Below are positions 1-15,400 of a stretch of 64,000 nt of DNA, piece after piece. The DNA lies in the NCBI GenBank assembly GCA_038501625.1, contig JAZAYU010000003.1:3599001-3663000 (forward strand). The letters run 5' to 3'. This stretch comes from Corbicula japonica. Taxonomy: Eukaryota; Mollusca; Bivalvia; Venerida; Cyrenidae. The notes below the pieces were generated by a model, which did not search any database, was not told the DNA's origin, and saw only the letters and a program-made list of their open reading frames with translations. The number at the start of each line of letters is the position of its first letter. The first letter of the stretch is position 1. Made by a program: the position numbers and the translations under genes.

Positions 1-102
1 TAACACTGCAGATCCTGATCAGACGGCACGATTGTGCCAGATGATCTGGATCTACACTGTTCGCCCACGCAATAAAGCTGTGTCTATCTAGGAAAGGGTT
101 AA
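1..102. mobile_element. M1, right half at window edge
   Basis: Second hairpin and right TIR only (GATCAGACGGCAC, GATCTACACTGTTCGCCC, GGAAAGGGTTAA). The left half is outside the window. Confidence 0.65.
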
Positions 103-317
103 GGAAAAATTGAAGCTGTAAAATAAAGAAAAAATAAATCTGAAAGACGCATTGTCTCATGGTGAATCTCATGCCAGGAATATCTATTGCATTCTCATAC
201 CTCTACGTTTGGCAGTCCACATAAAAGATCATTTATATATTCATATACATAACATAATCATAAGGAATTCTAATTGTTGACTGAAAAGTACATTTACACA
301 TCAGTGTTTGTACGCAC

Positions 318-453
318 CTGGAACCACCAGTCTCCTTCTTGGCAGCAAAAGCTGTCACACTTCTGCCTGTTATTCCAGCCTCGGTCTTAACCTGTTGTCC
401 CCCTGTGGTAACATTGGTCTTGGACCTTGTCAAGTATGCAGGCTGGGGAGCAC
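318..453 (-). CDS. Unknown gene, exon L (last in window)
   Basis: 136 bases, phase 1 to 2, acceptor TTGTTTACAG and donor TTCCAG/GTGCGT, encoding APQPAYLTRSKTNVTTGGQQ, then VKTEAGITGRSVTAFAAKKE and TGGSR. The open phase shows at least one further exon to the left of the window. Confidence 0.7.
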
Positions 454-3400
454 CTGTAAACAATTACAACACAATTACATTATTTATTTGCTATCTAAAA
501 TTAACTTGTAGGCAATGTTTATAAAAAGTACTGCATTTATATTAAGAACAAATTTAAAACTATTTTTTTCAATGTTTTCTGAAATAAAAATTTTCTTCAC
601 TGTATAAACTAGCCAACATACTTTTAAAAATGAAAACAAATTTACAAAAAAATCCAAGACTCTTTGTAATGTATTTATTGTGATAAGCCAAAATGCAGTA
701 CTTTTAATACTTATTTTTTGTATGTCAATAAGGTAAATATAACTAGCTCTGACTACAAATGATTAGATAAGCTAAAACAAACAAAGCATATTGTTGGCTT
801 CAAACCTGAGTATACCCAGCATTACAAGTGTCTTTATAAAATTTAATGTAGTATAACATTATAAAACATACACTTCATACTTCTCAATATAAAATGTACA
901 TGCATATTTTTAACAATATAATGTTCAATTAATGACAGATAATTGTTGCATTTCACTATTTAATATATACATAATTGGTAATTACTTTGCTAGGGACAAA
1001 TAAACAAACACTGGTTTCTGTAATTTTGCGTCTAATTTGAAATGCTTCTTCAAAGTTTTGATGTGTTTAACCCTTTCCTTGATATATACGCATTTTTACG
1101 CATGTGCGACCAGTGTAGATCCATATCAGCCGGCACAACCGTCGCATTTTGGTCAGAAATAACCTAATGAATAAAAAAGCGAACAGTTTAGATCCTGATC
1201 AGACGGCACGGATGTGTCGGCTGATCTGGATCTAAACTGTTTGCCCTAGCAATAAAGGTGTTTATACAGGAAAGGGTTAATATATATTGTAAACTAATCA
1301 TTTTCTAAATCTGTACATATTAATAAACAATATCTTTAAAGTTGTTGTAATTATTTTGGGTAAAATGATCACAAAGCAGGGCTATACAACAGAATAACAT
1401 GTTTGTGCAGTTTATATGCTGTTAGTAAAGTGCATGTGAGCTTTGAGTTAGATGCACAACTAGACAGTTACCGGTAGTTAATGTCAAAGTGCAAACAACA
1501 AGCAAATACAACAACAACAACAAAATGATTTCAATCCTTACTGACCAAACAATTGCAGAGATCATGAACTGAATCTACACCATTCTTGATCAAATTTAAA
1601 CAAATCTGCCAAATATTTTATACACCCAATTAAAGCATATCATTCTATGGAGTGGACCTCTGAAACAATGGCTGTAGAATGAGCAAAGATTTTGTTTTCA
1701 TTAGAAATATTTTCAGTACAGTAACTTGTGCTGACAGCTAGGTACTCAAGAAACGGTTTTCAATTATATGAACAAAAGTTATACGGAACTGTATTACATT
1801 GAATAAAAAGGTTAAATATTCCTTCAGTAAAGTACACAATGAGTTCTGATGAATGTCTGTGATGTTATTAAGGTGCATAGACAAAACACAAACAACACAG
1901 GTAATATACAGTTGATGCATCATTATCATTCTGGACCTAGAGAACTCAAAACTGGAGAAGACAAAAGAAACTGTTACTTGTTATTTTCTTTAATGCTTAA
2001 CACAATGAATCTCTGAATAGCATCACCTTCTCTGAATGTCATAGTGGCAAGTTAATTAATTTCTTATAATATGTTGTGTAAAAATATTGACAGACTAGAT
2101 GGGTGTTCAGTTGAACACTTGTGTCGCCCTCTGGTGCTGTCGGAATAAAAATGCAAGTACAAAAAGTGGCATATCTCCATAAAATGTGACCTTGACCTTA
2201 AGAATATAGTATCGTCACGAGCGTATTGTCATAGGGAATATAATTTGAAAGTTTGATGAAGAAATATTAATAAATGGCAAAGTTATAGCCAACGTTAAGT
2301 TTTCATATAAAGGGGAATAACTCCATCAAGTGTGACCTTGACCATAAGAATGTGGTATTATCAGGAGCATGTTGTGAAAAGGAATAAAATTTGAAAGGTT
2401 TCATGAAGAAATATTAAGAAATGGCAAAGTTATTGCCAACGTTAAGTTTTCGTGTCTAAATATAAGTACAAAAAGGGGCATAACTCCATCAAATGTGACC
2501 TTGACCTTGAGAATTTGGCATCATCTCAAGTGTCATAAGCAATATAATTTGAAAGTTTGATGAAGAAATATTAAGAAATGGCAAAGTTATAGCCAACATT
2601 AAGTATTTGTGACTGACAGACGGACTGACAAAGCGGTCCCTATGTATCGCCGTTTCTTCGAAAGGGCGACACAAAAAACATACAGTCTACATCCTGATAA
2701 GACAGCCTGGATGCCTAAGTCTCATCTTGGTCTACTCTCGCAAATTTGACTTAAGCTGTACTTTGTGTCATAATATAAATGCACAAGTTCAGATACATAT
2801 TACGTTAGGTGTCAATGATGCCTGAAAGAAAAAAATTGCATCAAGACAAATGGCATGAATTGGACTCAAAATATAGTTTATTATTTATTCAACAAGGTTT
2901 TTACAGTTTTGTAGGTCCTCCATTAAACAAACTCATGTTTTTCAAAGAATGCATCCCATACTTGTCAATGTTTCCTTGCTCCCTTCTGCTCAAAGTGTGA
3001 TCATATTGAACCGATGTGATGACTGAATACACAATATTACATAACATCAGCACCAGTGTTTTACTATACATAAATAAAACAACAAACAATTAATGCCTGT
3101 ACATGAAGCCTTACCACGAAGTCGTTCAAACATCACTCCCGATAATCCGACATTTTTCAATGGTGGTAGACCTCCTTTCATTTTAACTCCCTCCATTTCC
3201 ACACTATTTATCCCTTCAGCTTTTATTTTCTTCTGTTCAGATCATATTTATTGTTCGATCATTAAATCCATGTAACATTTTATGTTCTAAACAACACTTG
3301 AAAGATAATATAGATCGGTCTTATCTTGATTAATTACATTCCTGAATCACAAAATGACAAAAAATCAAGAGAAAAAGCTGCCATTATTATTGTCATTAAA

Positions 3401-6400
3401 TCTAACAACTTAGTTTTGAACTTACCGATAAATCTCTGAAAAAACAAGTTCAAAGGACACAGCCATTTGTTTTATCAAAGATTACTGGATTATTGGAATT
3501 GGGGTTTTCAAAATGTGAAACAGGATTAACCTGTTGACGGTATTACAAAATCGTGCAATCTTTCCAACTGATTTATAAATGAGGCTTATTGACTGGGAAA
3601 ATGAGCAAACTAAACGTTTATACAACAATTATATAATTTTATTTAATGCACATTGTATCACTGTGTGTGCTTGATATGATGTTTGAACATATCATTCGTA
3701 CACAATTTTGATAGTCCCCATAGGCAATGCATTGAAGCAAATTTTAAGTAATTAGAAACTTTATATTTTCCTGTTACAGGCTTGTATTCCTTGACATCAC
3801 TTCTAAATTTTAACATAATAAACCACTTTACAATGTGCTAAGTAGGACTATTTTAAAAGCGCAGGAAAGAATGTTCATGTTAGAATTGAAATAACAAATA
3901 TCTACTGGAGATAAATCTTCAAAAATATCACTGGGCATCGTTCAGATTAGTTGGTATAATATCACTTGAGTCTATGCCCCTTAGATATATACTTATGCAT
4001 CTGATATATTCTACAGATGATATTTACAAATACCTAAGTAATTAAGTTGAAAGAATGGTTTAATTAAGTCAACTTCATTCAACAAGATTTAACACACTTT
4101 CATGACATTACCATTTTGCTTTCACTCCCTTCACACATTTTTTTAGAAGATTTCCAGTATACAGAAAAATATCACTTCTAGACAAAATCACTGACATTGT
4201 ATTTTTTAAAGAATTTATGGAGGTTTCCAAGATTGTGCTGAAATTGAGACTGAAATTGAAGCTGAAATTGAAGCTGAAATTGGGAACCAGTATCAAATCT
4301 CAAGCATCTGATTGGCTGAAATGGCAACCAGTCGCCATTTCAGCCAATCAGATGCTTGAGATTTGAGACTGGTTTCTATGCTCAGTTTTATAACCTTGGG
4401 CACAGGTGACAATAATTCATTCATTTACCATTCATGCCTGTCTCAAGAAACCTCAAAATCACAATACAATGTATACAACTTCACACTTTCAGATGTGAGT
4501 AGCACTGTTAAACAGGTTGATTATATGAGGCTATCAGCTGGAAAATGATTAACTGCATTTAATACATGCAAGGCATGAGTACAAACCATGCAGCATAGAA
4601 TCACTAGTCATTGTTTGTGACAAAAATGCAACAGCTTCTACAAAAAAAGTGATAAATGATGAAGTATGCTTAGGGGTACATTAAGGGACAACTGATCAAA
4701 GAGGTTGTGATTCTTATCTCATCAGGGATGACATTCTTCTTTAACCCTTTCCTGTACAGACACACCTTTATTGCCAGGGCGAACAGTTTAGATCCAGATC
4801 AGCCGGCACATCCGTGCCATCTGATCAGGATCTAAACTGTTCGCTTTTTGATTCATTAGCTTATTTCTGACCAAAATGCGACCAGTGCAGATCCTGATCA
4901 GACGGCACGGATGTGCCGGCTGATCTGGATCTACACTGGTCGCACACGCGTAAAAATGCGTATCTGTACAGGAAAGGGTTAATATCCTCAACTGCACACA
5001 TGATGTATGACATTAGTACTCAATTCATTCCAGGAAGAAGCCATCAACATCTGTATGTTGCATGACCTTGTTTGGAAATCAATGGAAAATAAACAAGTTT
5101 ACCAGTAACCCTTTACTCTATTTATACGCCTTTTGTCACATGGGAGAATAGTGTAGATCCAGATCAGCCAGCACATCTGTGCCAACTTATCAGGATTTGC
5201 ACTGTTGGCTTTTTGAGTCATTAGGTCATGTATAACCAAGAAGTGAACAGTGTAGATTCTGATCAGATGGCATTAATTTTCCTGCTGAACTGGATTTACA
5301 CTGTTCGCCCATGCTATATAAGGTGTATATATGGAGTGATGTGTTAAATGAAGTTCTAGATGTTACTAAGCGACAACCACTTGGTGGCTGTGCACTGAGA
5401 CAAATACATCATACTGGCATAATTACGTCATGAGCATGAGTTGATAATGCCTTCTTTCATTTTTCTTAAAGAAAAACTGAAAATTCCATTCAATCAATAC
5501 TTCAACATGTTACTCCAGGACCTCATGTGTTGATGATCTTATATTCACTTCTCTACAAAGATTAATGAAGCAAGGGTCAGTGTTCACACTGTCATGCATT
5601 CAAATGTAATTGATATAACTCCGCCCACCCCCTAAGCCGGTTCCATATCGAGGTGAGAAGAATGGTCCTTGTGAAACTGGATATAATGTCAAATCGGGTG
5701 ATTCAGTTGGTTTCATATTCCTTCGAGGCGAATACGGAACAACTGGGGATTTACTTCCTGTCCGCTGAATTGGTGACATCATAGTTGACTGGCGTGTCAC
5801 AAATGGTGTCCAGGTGTCCTCCATTTCAACACTGAATGGGTTTGGAGTTTTTACAGGAATAGGTTCTCCTTTTTGAGCCCGAAAGTGGTCTACAGATAGG
5901 AGAATGGCACATGTAACCATAGCAACCTCAATATATGAGTCTTACAATACAATATATTTTTAATGAATGTTACAATACAATAAATTGTATTTAATATATA
6001 AAGTATTTTGAAAATAAACAATTTTTCCAAAAACAAATATCGATTATTTATTGAGATGTTTTCTCAGAAAACAGAGTCACCACATTGAAAAATAATATCG
6101 TTTTTTTCAGTCTTTACAGATATATAAATCCTTAGTAAACATACACAAATGTTACACTTCAAACAATTACATACATACATGTAGTACTGACATGTCAGCG
6201 CTGATGTCACTATGATAAAAATAACACGACTTTTCCCGCCCTGACATGCCTTCACAATTGTAGTACAATTCACACAGAATACAATAGCGTGAATAACATA
6301 AACATCCCAATCCAAAAGCAGAATAGCCACTTCAAACGCATGCAAAAGCTGGTCAGAAAAAATACCAACAAGATTTGTAGTATAATGCAAAACTTAAATC

Positions 6401-9400
6401 CATTTTCTGCCTTATTTACTAGTACATCATGATGTTTTATGTTCTAGAAATGATACATAAAAATGGAATTTTATAAAATTAAAGAAAGCACTTTCTGTAA
6501 GCTACTTTAAGAACAGACATTTCCAAAAGTACAGTCTATATCTAGAATTTTTTTTATTCTACTGAATTTTTTCTATGTTTAAGCCATGAGCATACTCGTT
6601 GGTATTTGAAGCCTGGCTTTGATACTCTCTACAGTGCGTTTTTCCTTCGAAAGTATGATTGGCGCCCCCTGCCCTGTTAGAAAATATAAAATGGAACGAT
6701 CATAGTGTGATGAATTTGATATAGCATCCATTATGCCAATCAAGTTAACATAAATCAGTTAACTATTTGTGTTTTTTTTTTATTATTATTTATAGTTCAT
6801 CTAAACCTCCACTTATTGAAAAATATTTATAAATGAGCTTGTCAAAAATGTTTTATTATTAAGTCAGATAATGATTTTACATTCAAAACGATGTAATACA
6901 TGTTCTCATGTGAAAGGATTATCATAGTTATTTTTATGAGAATATCTCTCAACTTCCTATATTTAATCATTTCCTCCATGCAATATGGCTATTATTCCAT
7001 GTGTGACTGGGCTGAAGGTTATAAAGCTGAGATTGGACACTCGTCTCAAATCTCAAGCATCTGATTGGCTGAAATGGCGACTGGTCGCCATTTCAGTCAA
7101 TCAGATGCTGAAATTTGAGACTGGTTTCCATGCTCAGTTTTATAACCTTGGGCACAGGTATTCCATAGAGAAAGGTTTAAGAAGCAAATCATGCAGATTA
7201 GCATCTGATTATTACACCTTTACTCCATATATATGCATTTAATCGCATGTGCTATTAGTGTAGATCCAGATCAGCTGGCACATCTGTGAGGTCTGATCAG
7301 GATCTGCACAGTTTACTTAATGGTCAGAAATAACCGAATAAATCAACTGGCAAACAGTGCAGAAACTGATCAAATGGCACAGATGTGCCAGATGATCTGG
7401 CTCTACCCTGTTCTCCCATGTCATAAAGACAAATATAAGGAGGAAATGGTTAATAAGGAAAATAATTTCAGTGTAAAAATGACATAACAATCCAAAGATT
7501 CATTGGAAATCTTTACTAAAACATCTCTCCATATAAAGTGAAATTAAATGATTAATAATTCAGTGATTTTAATGAATTCCGACTACATATTTATGAACAT
7601 AGGATAATTATTTAATCTATTTATATAGTAACAAGCACTGATCCTCAAAACATTTTGGTGTCCTTTATAAATCCTTTTTTTCATGATGTTTTATAACCCT
7701 TTCTTCCATAGACACACCTGTATTGTGTGGGCGAACAGTGTAGATCCAGATCAGCCGGCACATTTGTGCCATCTGATCAGGATCAGCACTGTTCGCTTTT
7801 TTATTTGTGAGGTTATTTCTGACCAAAATGCGACAAGTGCAGATCCTGATCAGACGGCACGGCTGATTTGGATCTACACTGGTCCCACATGTGTAAAAAT
7901 GTGTATATATGGAGGAAAGGGATAATTGTTAAGTGTGATCAACTTCACAATCAAATCAAACTTCATTAAACTCCATTATTAATACAGTTAGGGAACTCCA
8001 TCAAATCCAAATCTTACACTTTTACTTCACTTAACAGACTAACAGATCATTAAAACCCATATGACTGAGAAATCTTACAACTTTCAATCAATTAAGAGAT
8101 TTACATAACATCAAAACTTTAAAATGATTATGTAAATAAATATATACATCTATATACATAGATAAATCATAGAACCTGCCAAGCATTATAATTAATAATT
8201 ATGAGGTAATGTGATGTCAATACTCGGTGCTGTTTGAGGGATGGTAAGACAAGACAAGACAACTGTCATGCAGTAAAGTACACAACCACAAGGACGGCGT
8301 ATCTTGTCAGGTGGATCTAGATAAGCACTGTATAGGTACCACAGCTAGCAATAAAAGCCACAAACCCTAAACCTTCCTGTTAAAGCAGCGTAGTTCAATG
8401 AAATCTTTCTTTCAAACATAACACAAGAAAAACACTTAACCCTTTACTCCTTAATGTTATATACAATGTTTTAACGTATGTGTGACCAGTGGAGATCCAG
8501 ATCAGCAAGCATATGCCTTATGATCAGGATCTTCACTGTTCACTTATTGGTAAGAAAAAAAAAGAATAAATCAAAAAGCAAACTGTGCAGATCCTAATAA
8601 GATGGCATGGATCTGTTTGCTGATCTGGATCTACAGTGTTTGCCCATGCAATAAAGGCGTATATATGGAGGAAAGTGTGAACGCTTTACTCCATGGGGTA
8701 GGGCCTAGATCTCATGTGCAACCTGTAGGGACATATCATCAACTCACACATCTGTACAGTCTGATCAGGATCTACACTGGTAAGTTTTAGACTCATTTTA
8801 TCATCACTTACAAACCAATAATCACTGTAGATTCTGATAAGAGTGGAAGGATGTGCAGGCAGATTTGGATCTACACTGGTCACACATAAGGTATGAACCA
8901 TATCCCATGGAGTAAAGTGTTTAACCCTTTCCTTGATATATACGCATGTTTACGCATGTGCGACCAGTGTAGATCCAGATCAGCCAGCACATACGTGCCG
9001 TCTGATCAGGATCTGCACTGGTCGCATTTTGGTCAGAAATAACCTAATGAATCAAAAAGCGAACAGTTTAGATCCTGATCAGACGGCACGGTTGATCTGG
9101 ATCTAAACTGTTCGCCCTAGCAATAAAGGTGTATCTATACAGGAAAGTGTTTATAATAATGTCAAATTTTTATGAAATTCAAGGAATTTTATTCGAAATG
9201 CTGATGTCACATCGCTGCTTTGAACTTTTAAATTAATCTGATAAAACACAAATAAACTTTTCATTAGTCTGCAAACAACTGTCACCAGTATAAAGGTTCA
9301 TAAGCTAAACCCATATCATGCTTCCATTGTAGACTCTAATCATCTCACCCATACCCTCAGTCTACACTGTTTGCTTTTCTGTCTCCCAAAATACTGATAT

Positions 9401-12400
9401 GATATTCATCATGAATGGGATTTAACCATTATTGAGGAAGTCTAGTCCATTGCCCAAGGTTATAAAACTGAGCATGGAAACCAGTCACAAATCTCAAGCA
9501 TCTGATTGGCTAAAATGGCGAACAGTTGCCATTTCAGCCAATCAGATGCTTGAGATTTAAGACTGGTTTCCAATCTCAGTTTTATAACCTTCAGCCCAGG
9601 TCAGAACAAAAGCAGGATTTGGGTTAACACACAAGTTCCATCCCCAAAACAGCTCACACATAGCCTAGCATTAACACAAATATAGTCTTCATTTAAAACA
9701 TACAGTAGCAACCGTATTTCATTATCTCTAAATTTCTTAGTTAGGATTCAAACTTGCAAAGTATATGTAAAGTAACACTTTCCTAAACTATAATAAAACT
9801 GAAAAGTCATTAAAAGGTATTGAAAACGTCTACAAATTAGAAATGTGAAATTAGTACAAGTTAGACGTGAGAACACACTTTCACAAAAAAAGGAAGTTTG
9901 GTGAAATAGAAAAAAAGTACCTAATAAATATCCTTTATTGTTTATTTTGGGCAGAGTGCCAGACTGATCCTGCCGATTCCTGGGATGGACCCGCCCTGTT
10001 TCCGGGTTGAATGAATACTTATCTGGTGAAAATGGACTACTGACTGCAACATAATCAAATATCAGCTTATGTATATAGTATGCACATAATTTAAATTTTT
10101 TTTTTTTAAATAAAAATACAAAATCCTTAGTGAAAGTCATTTGGTCTTTGGACATCAGTGATTTAACAAACTAATAATGACATTTACTGTTTTCAACCAT
10201 ATTATGAAAAAAGAGGACCAAATAGGGCTTTTTTTATTTGCTCACTCGAGTTTAAAATAGGCATGAAAGGAAAGAACATTTAATGCATGCATGTTGATAA
10301 TCTTTTAAAAAACTGAGGCTTCTATCATGCCTATATCGTGCACAAAAAGGCAACTCTTCAATATGACCCAGTGACCTACTTATTGCAGAAATAATGTCAT
10401 AATGTCATCATGATTAATATGCTGAGCAAGTTTGGTGATAAATTAATGAGACAGTTGGCTTCTATTGTGTTAAATATTAATCTTTGATTTTACCTTATGG
10501 CCTTGTTTTTAATTCCAAATTACATATTTTCCAAATCTTTGGTATACTATCAATAAATTATGTTAAGCTAGTTAGGTAACAGATGGATTAAACAAGTATT
10601 ATATATGACAAGGACAAAATGCAGTTTTAATCTTGTGCCATAAAACTATGCATTCTTTGCAAGTCTGATTGTATAATGAGATGAAATAAGAGTTCTAGAA
10701 ATGCAGATTCAAACTCAATATCAAAATGATTAACATTCTTGTGTTTGGTGCTAATCTAATGAAATATTTGGGTTTTATTATATTGACCAACTGTTTCTAT
10801 AATATGACTTAGTAACCCTAGTCATTGAAAACAAATGATCCAGATTCAAATATGTCCAATATTTAAACAAGGGTAGGGTCCTGAGCACTTTTGGTGAGAA
10901 TGAGATAGAAAATGTGACTCCTGTGTTTTAAGAAACAAATGTTTCCAGTTGCATGTTGCCCCGTAAAAACTTTGCGCAATACCTTGCCTAATTATATGAC
11001 AGCAAATGACCAACAGTTGGGTATTAATTAATAATATTATGCCTCTGATCACATGCTAATGAAGCTCTGTGCATGCAGAGCAGTATGTCTAAACACCTGT
11101 TGCTATTTTGTTCTTATTATAGGATCATTCTCATAGACTGGAGCAAAGGGATACAATATCTCTCAAGATATTAGCTAAACCCTTTCCTGTACAGATACAC
11201 CTTTATTGCTAGGGCAAACAGTTTAGATCCAGATCAGCCCGCTCATCCGTGCCGTCTGATCAGGATCTAAACTGTTCGCTTTTTGATTAATTAGGTTATT
11301 TCTGACCAAAATACGACCAGTGCGGATCCAGATCAGACCAGATCCAGATCAGCCGGCACATCCGTGCCGGATGTGCCGCCTGATCTGGATCTACACTGGT
11401 CCCACTCACGTAAAAATGCGTATATATCAAGGAAAGGGTTAAATTAATTCAAGTCTAAACTACACTATGAACAGCAAAATCATACAATAGCTTATATATA
11501 TGTACTTTCTAAACTATGGCTGAAAATGTTATTTGTTATATATCACTCTAATGAACTTTCACCATTTTATCAGAATTTTCCTCATAAATCTATTTGTATT
11601 GTAACAAGCACTGATCCTTAAAACATTTTTGAGTATATTATTAACAGTAATTAAGAAGGTTTAAGTCATAAAACAGAGGCAGGAGACCAGTCTCCAATCA
11701 TAAGCAGTTGATTGGTGAAAAATGACACTTGAATCCAAGCCAACCAATCATAAGCTAGAGTTCTGAGACAGGTTCCTATCATAGACCAGTGAATACAGAA
11801 TGGCTGGGATTCTTACCTACATTCTATTCTTTGTCCTCTTAGTACCTTAACCCTTTCCTCCATAGATACACCCTTATTGCATGGGCGAACAGTGTAGATC
11901 CAGATCAGCCGGCACATCTGTGCAATCTGATCAGGATCTGCACTGTTGGCTTTTTGATTTGATTTTTTCTAACCAAAATGCGACCAGTGCAGATCCTGAT
12001 CAGACAGCACAGATGTGCTGGCTGATCGGATCTACACTGGTCACACATGCATAAAAATGCATATTTATGGAGGAAAGGGTTAACCAACATAGCTTCCTTC
12101 ACCTTGTTCCCTTGACCCAACTGACAACATAACACATGACAGAGGACCCAAACCAGCACAAAACCTGAGGCCCCATACTGCCAATACAGGGCTTATCATT
12201 TGACTATAGTGCAAACTTTGTTAAGAAAATCTTTTCTTGAATTTGAGAATGGGTTTTGAAAACTGGCTTGAAAAATATTTATTGACATATGATGTTAGGC
12301 ATATGATTAAGGCAATTTTGGCAAGCTTAAAGATTTTTTTCAACCATTGTAAAACAAGTTCTTAAAATGGGCTATTATGCTACCTGGGTTAAAATGAGGG

Positions 12401-15400
12401 CTAAAGATTATAAAACTGAGATTGGAGACTACTCTCAAATCTCAAACACTCTGATTCGAGGAAATTGACACAAGTCTTCATTTCAGTTAATCTATATGCT
12501 TGAGATTTGAGACTGGTGCTCTACCCCAAACACTTGTACAAATCTGTACAATCAAAAACTCAAAATGCTTGCTTTTCATCATTTTCCTTCACTGGTGTAA
12601 CCTACTGGTCCCCAAGGTTATAAAGCTGAGCATGGAAACCAGTCTCAAATCTCAAGCTTCTACTTAACATCCAAAAATATCTCATTAAATGGCTTGGTTC
12701 TTCAGACACATATATTCCGTAAATACAGATCTCTTTTATATATATCCCTAAGGTATTTAGTACATGGAAATATTGAGGCAGTACATAGCCAGTGCCAAAG
12801 GTTATAAAACTGAGTATGGAAACCAGTCTCAAATCTCAAGCATCTGATTGGCTGAAATGGCGACCAGTCGCCATTTCAGCCAATCAGATGCTTGAGATTT
12901 GAGACTGGTTTCCAATCTCAGCTTTATAACCTTCAGATCTGGTGTAAATAATTACTGATGAGAGATTTTAGAATTGTGTACTTACGTTCTTCCTCAAGAT
13001 CTGCTCGAGGATCCAGCGGATGCCGTGGCTTCACAGAGTTGTGATTACTGCAATAAAACAATTTAATGACTTACACAAATAATGTCAATTTTGTTGATCA
13101 GCCTCTAAAGATGCCCAATTTTAATGAACATTGTTAAAATCGATTGTCTAACAGGTTCTTTATTATTAACTATTCAGTTCTGTTGTTTTTTTTGTGGTAG
13201 AAAGGTTAAAGGTTGTCCCATCAAACAGTTCACACTTCAGTATCAACATTACAAAGAAAGGAATAATATTTGAGGCTGAAGGTTACAAAACTGAGATTGG
13301 AAACCAGTCTCAAATCTTAAGCATCTAATTGGCTGAAATGGTGACTGGTTGCCATTTCAGCCAATCAGATGCTTGAGATTTGAGACTGGTTTCTATGCTC
13401 AGTTTAATAACCTTGGGCATGGATTTTAAAAACAACTAGCTGCAAGTTACAGAATTGGGTCCCAACATTAAATAGGGCAAATGGTTACAGTTCTTCAATT
13501 GAAAATTTATTACATGAATTGTCACATTCTTTTTTTAAAAACAGATTCAGTTTGCAAGGATATAAATTGTTAGGTCATACATTAAATATAACAGATACAA
13601 CAAAATTCAACAAGAGCCAGTCGGAAACGACTGCACGCTCGACTAGTCAGACATCTTTAAGCAAACTTAAACTGGGGAGTGATTCAGGAGTTTATGACAC
13701 CCCAACATTCACACACATGAACAAAAGTTTCTTAATCCAAGTTAGGAAATCAATAAATTACACCTAATTTATTCTTGTAGTTTTTTTAGAGGGTTTACAC
13801 AACCCAGCCCACACACCCCTCATCCCACACCCATTAACCCACTATCCTTGCTCACCTATAGTGATGTGGTGAGGTGTAGTATAGTATGGTATGCTGGTTG
13901 CTGTTGTTGTTGGTGGTGTTGGTGTTGTTGTTGTTGTTGGTGGTGTTGTTGTTGTTGGTGTTGTTGGTGGTGGTGGTGGTGGTGTTGTTGGTGGTGGTGT
14001 TGTTGTTGGTGTTGTTCTGGTGTTGTTGTTGGTGTAGTTGTCAGTGTTGTTGTTGGTGTTGTTGGTTGTTGGTGTTGTTGATGCTATTGTTGGTGTTGAT
14101 GTTGGTGTTGTTGTTGGTGGTGGTGTTGGTGGTGTTGTTGGTGTTGTTGATGGTGTTGTTGGAGGTGTTGTTGTTGTTGGTGGTATTGTTGTTGTTATTT
14201 GTGTTATTGTTGGTTGTGTTGTTGTTGTTGTTGTTGGTGGTGGTGGTGTCGTTGATGTTGTTTTTGGTGTTGTTGTTGTTGATGGTGTTGTTGTTGTTGG
14301 TGGTGGTGGTGGGGTGGTGTTGTTGTTGATGTTGTTGTTGTTGGTGTTGTTGTTGGTGTTGTTGACGATGTTGTTGGTGTTGTTGTTGGTGGTGGTGTTG
14401 TTGTTGTTATTTGTGTTATTTTTGGTTGTGTTGTTGTTGGTGGTGGCGTTGGTGGTGTTGTTAATGATGTTTTTTTTGGTGGTGGTGTTGTTGGTGGTGT
14501 TGTTGGTGATGGTGTTGTTATTGGTGATGTTGTTGTTGGTGGTGGGTGTTGTTGTTGTTGGTGGTGGTAGTATGTGGTGGTGGTGGGGTTGGTGGTGGTG
14601 GGGGTGCAGTACAGTACAGTAGATTAAGTGTGGTGTGGTGTGGTGTGGTGTGGTGTGGTGTGGTGTGGTGTGGTGTGGTATGGTATGGTATGGTATGGTA
14701 TGGTATGGTATGGTATGGTATGGTATGGTATGGTATGGTATGGTATGGTATGGTATGGTATGGTATGGTATGGTATGGTATATGCCCCCACCCACCCCAC
14801 AACAACTCAACACTTTGAACCAAAGTATGTTAAGTACATCTGTTTTAAACCTTTTCTATAGCATTACATATAAAAAACACTAACATTGAAACTTTAACCA
14901 TAATTTCTAAGTCTTAATTCTAATTTCTAAGCGAAAAAGGGCAAAAATTGAATAAAAAAAGCAAGGATGAGGTATGGGCTTTTGAACATCAACATGATGT
15001 ATGATAAAATAAAGGTATATAAAGTTTTAAAGTTGTAGTTTTAATAGAATGAAAGTTATGAGGTTTCACCAGCTTGCACGCAAACTTTAACCTTAATTTC
15101 TAAGTCTAAAAAGGGAAATAATTTGATAAAAATCAAAGAAAGAGTTATGGTTCTTGGCATACATAGTCAGGGTCATGATAGTGAACAAGTTTCAAAGCTA
15201 TAGTACAAGAAGTATGAAAGTAACTAGCTTGCACGCAAACTTTAACCTGAAATTCTAAGTCAAAAAAGGGCAATAATTTGATAAAAATCAAAGAAAGAGT
15301 TATGGTTCTTGGCATACATAGTCAGGGTCATGATGGTGAACAAGTGTTGAAAGTTTCAAAGCTATAGTTCAAGAAGTATGAAAGTAACTAGCTTGCACGC

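Noticed and set aside
13842..14861. Long frames encoding poly-Thr/Asn/Pro, poly-Val/Leu or WYGM repeats
   Set aside because: They follow directly from TTG/TGG and GGTAT repeats, occur in several registers on both strands, and have no splice or start context.
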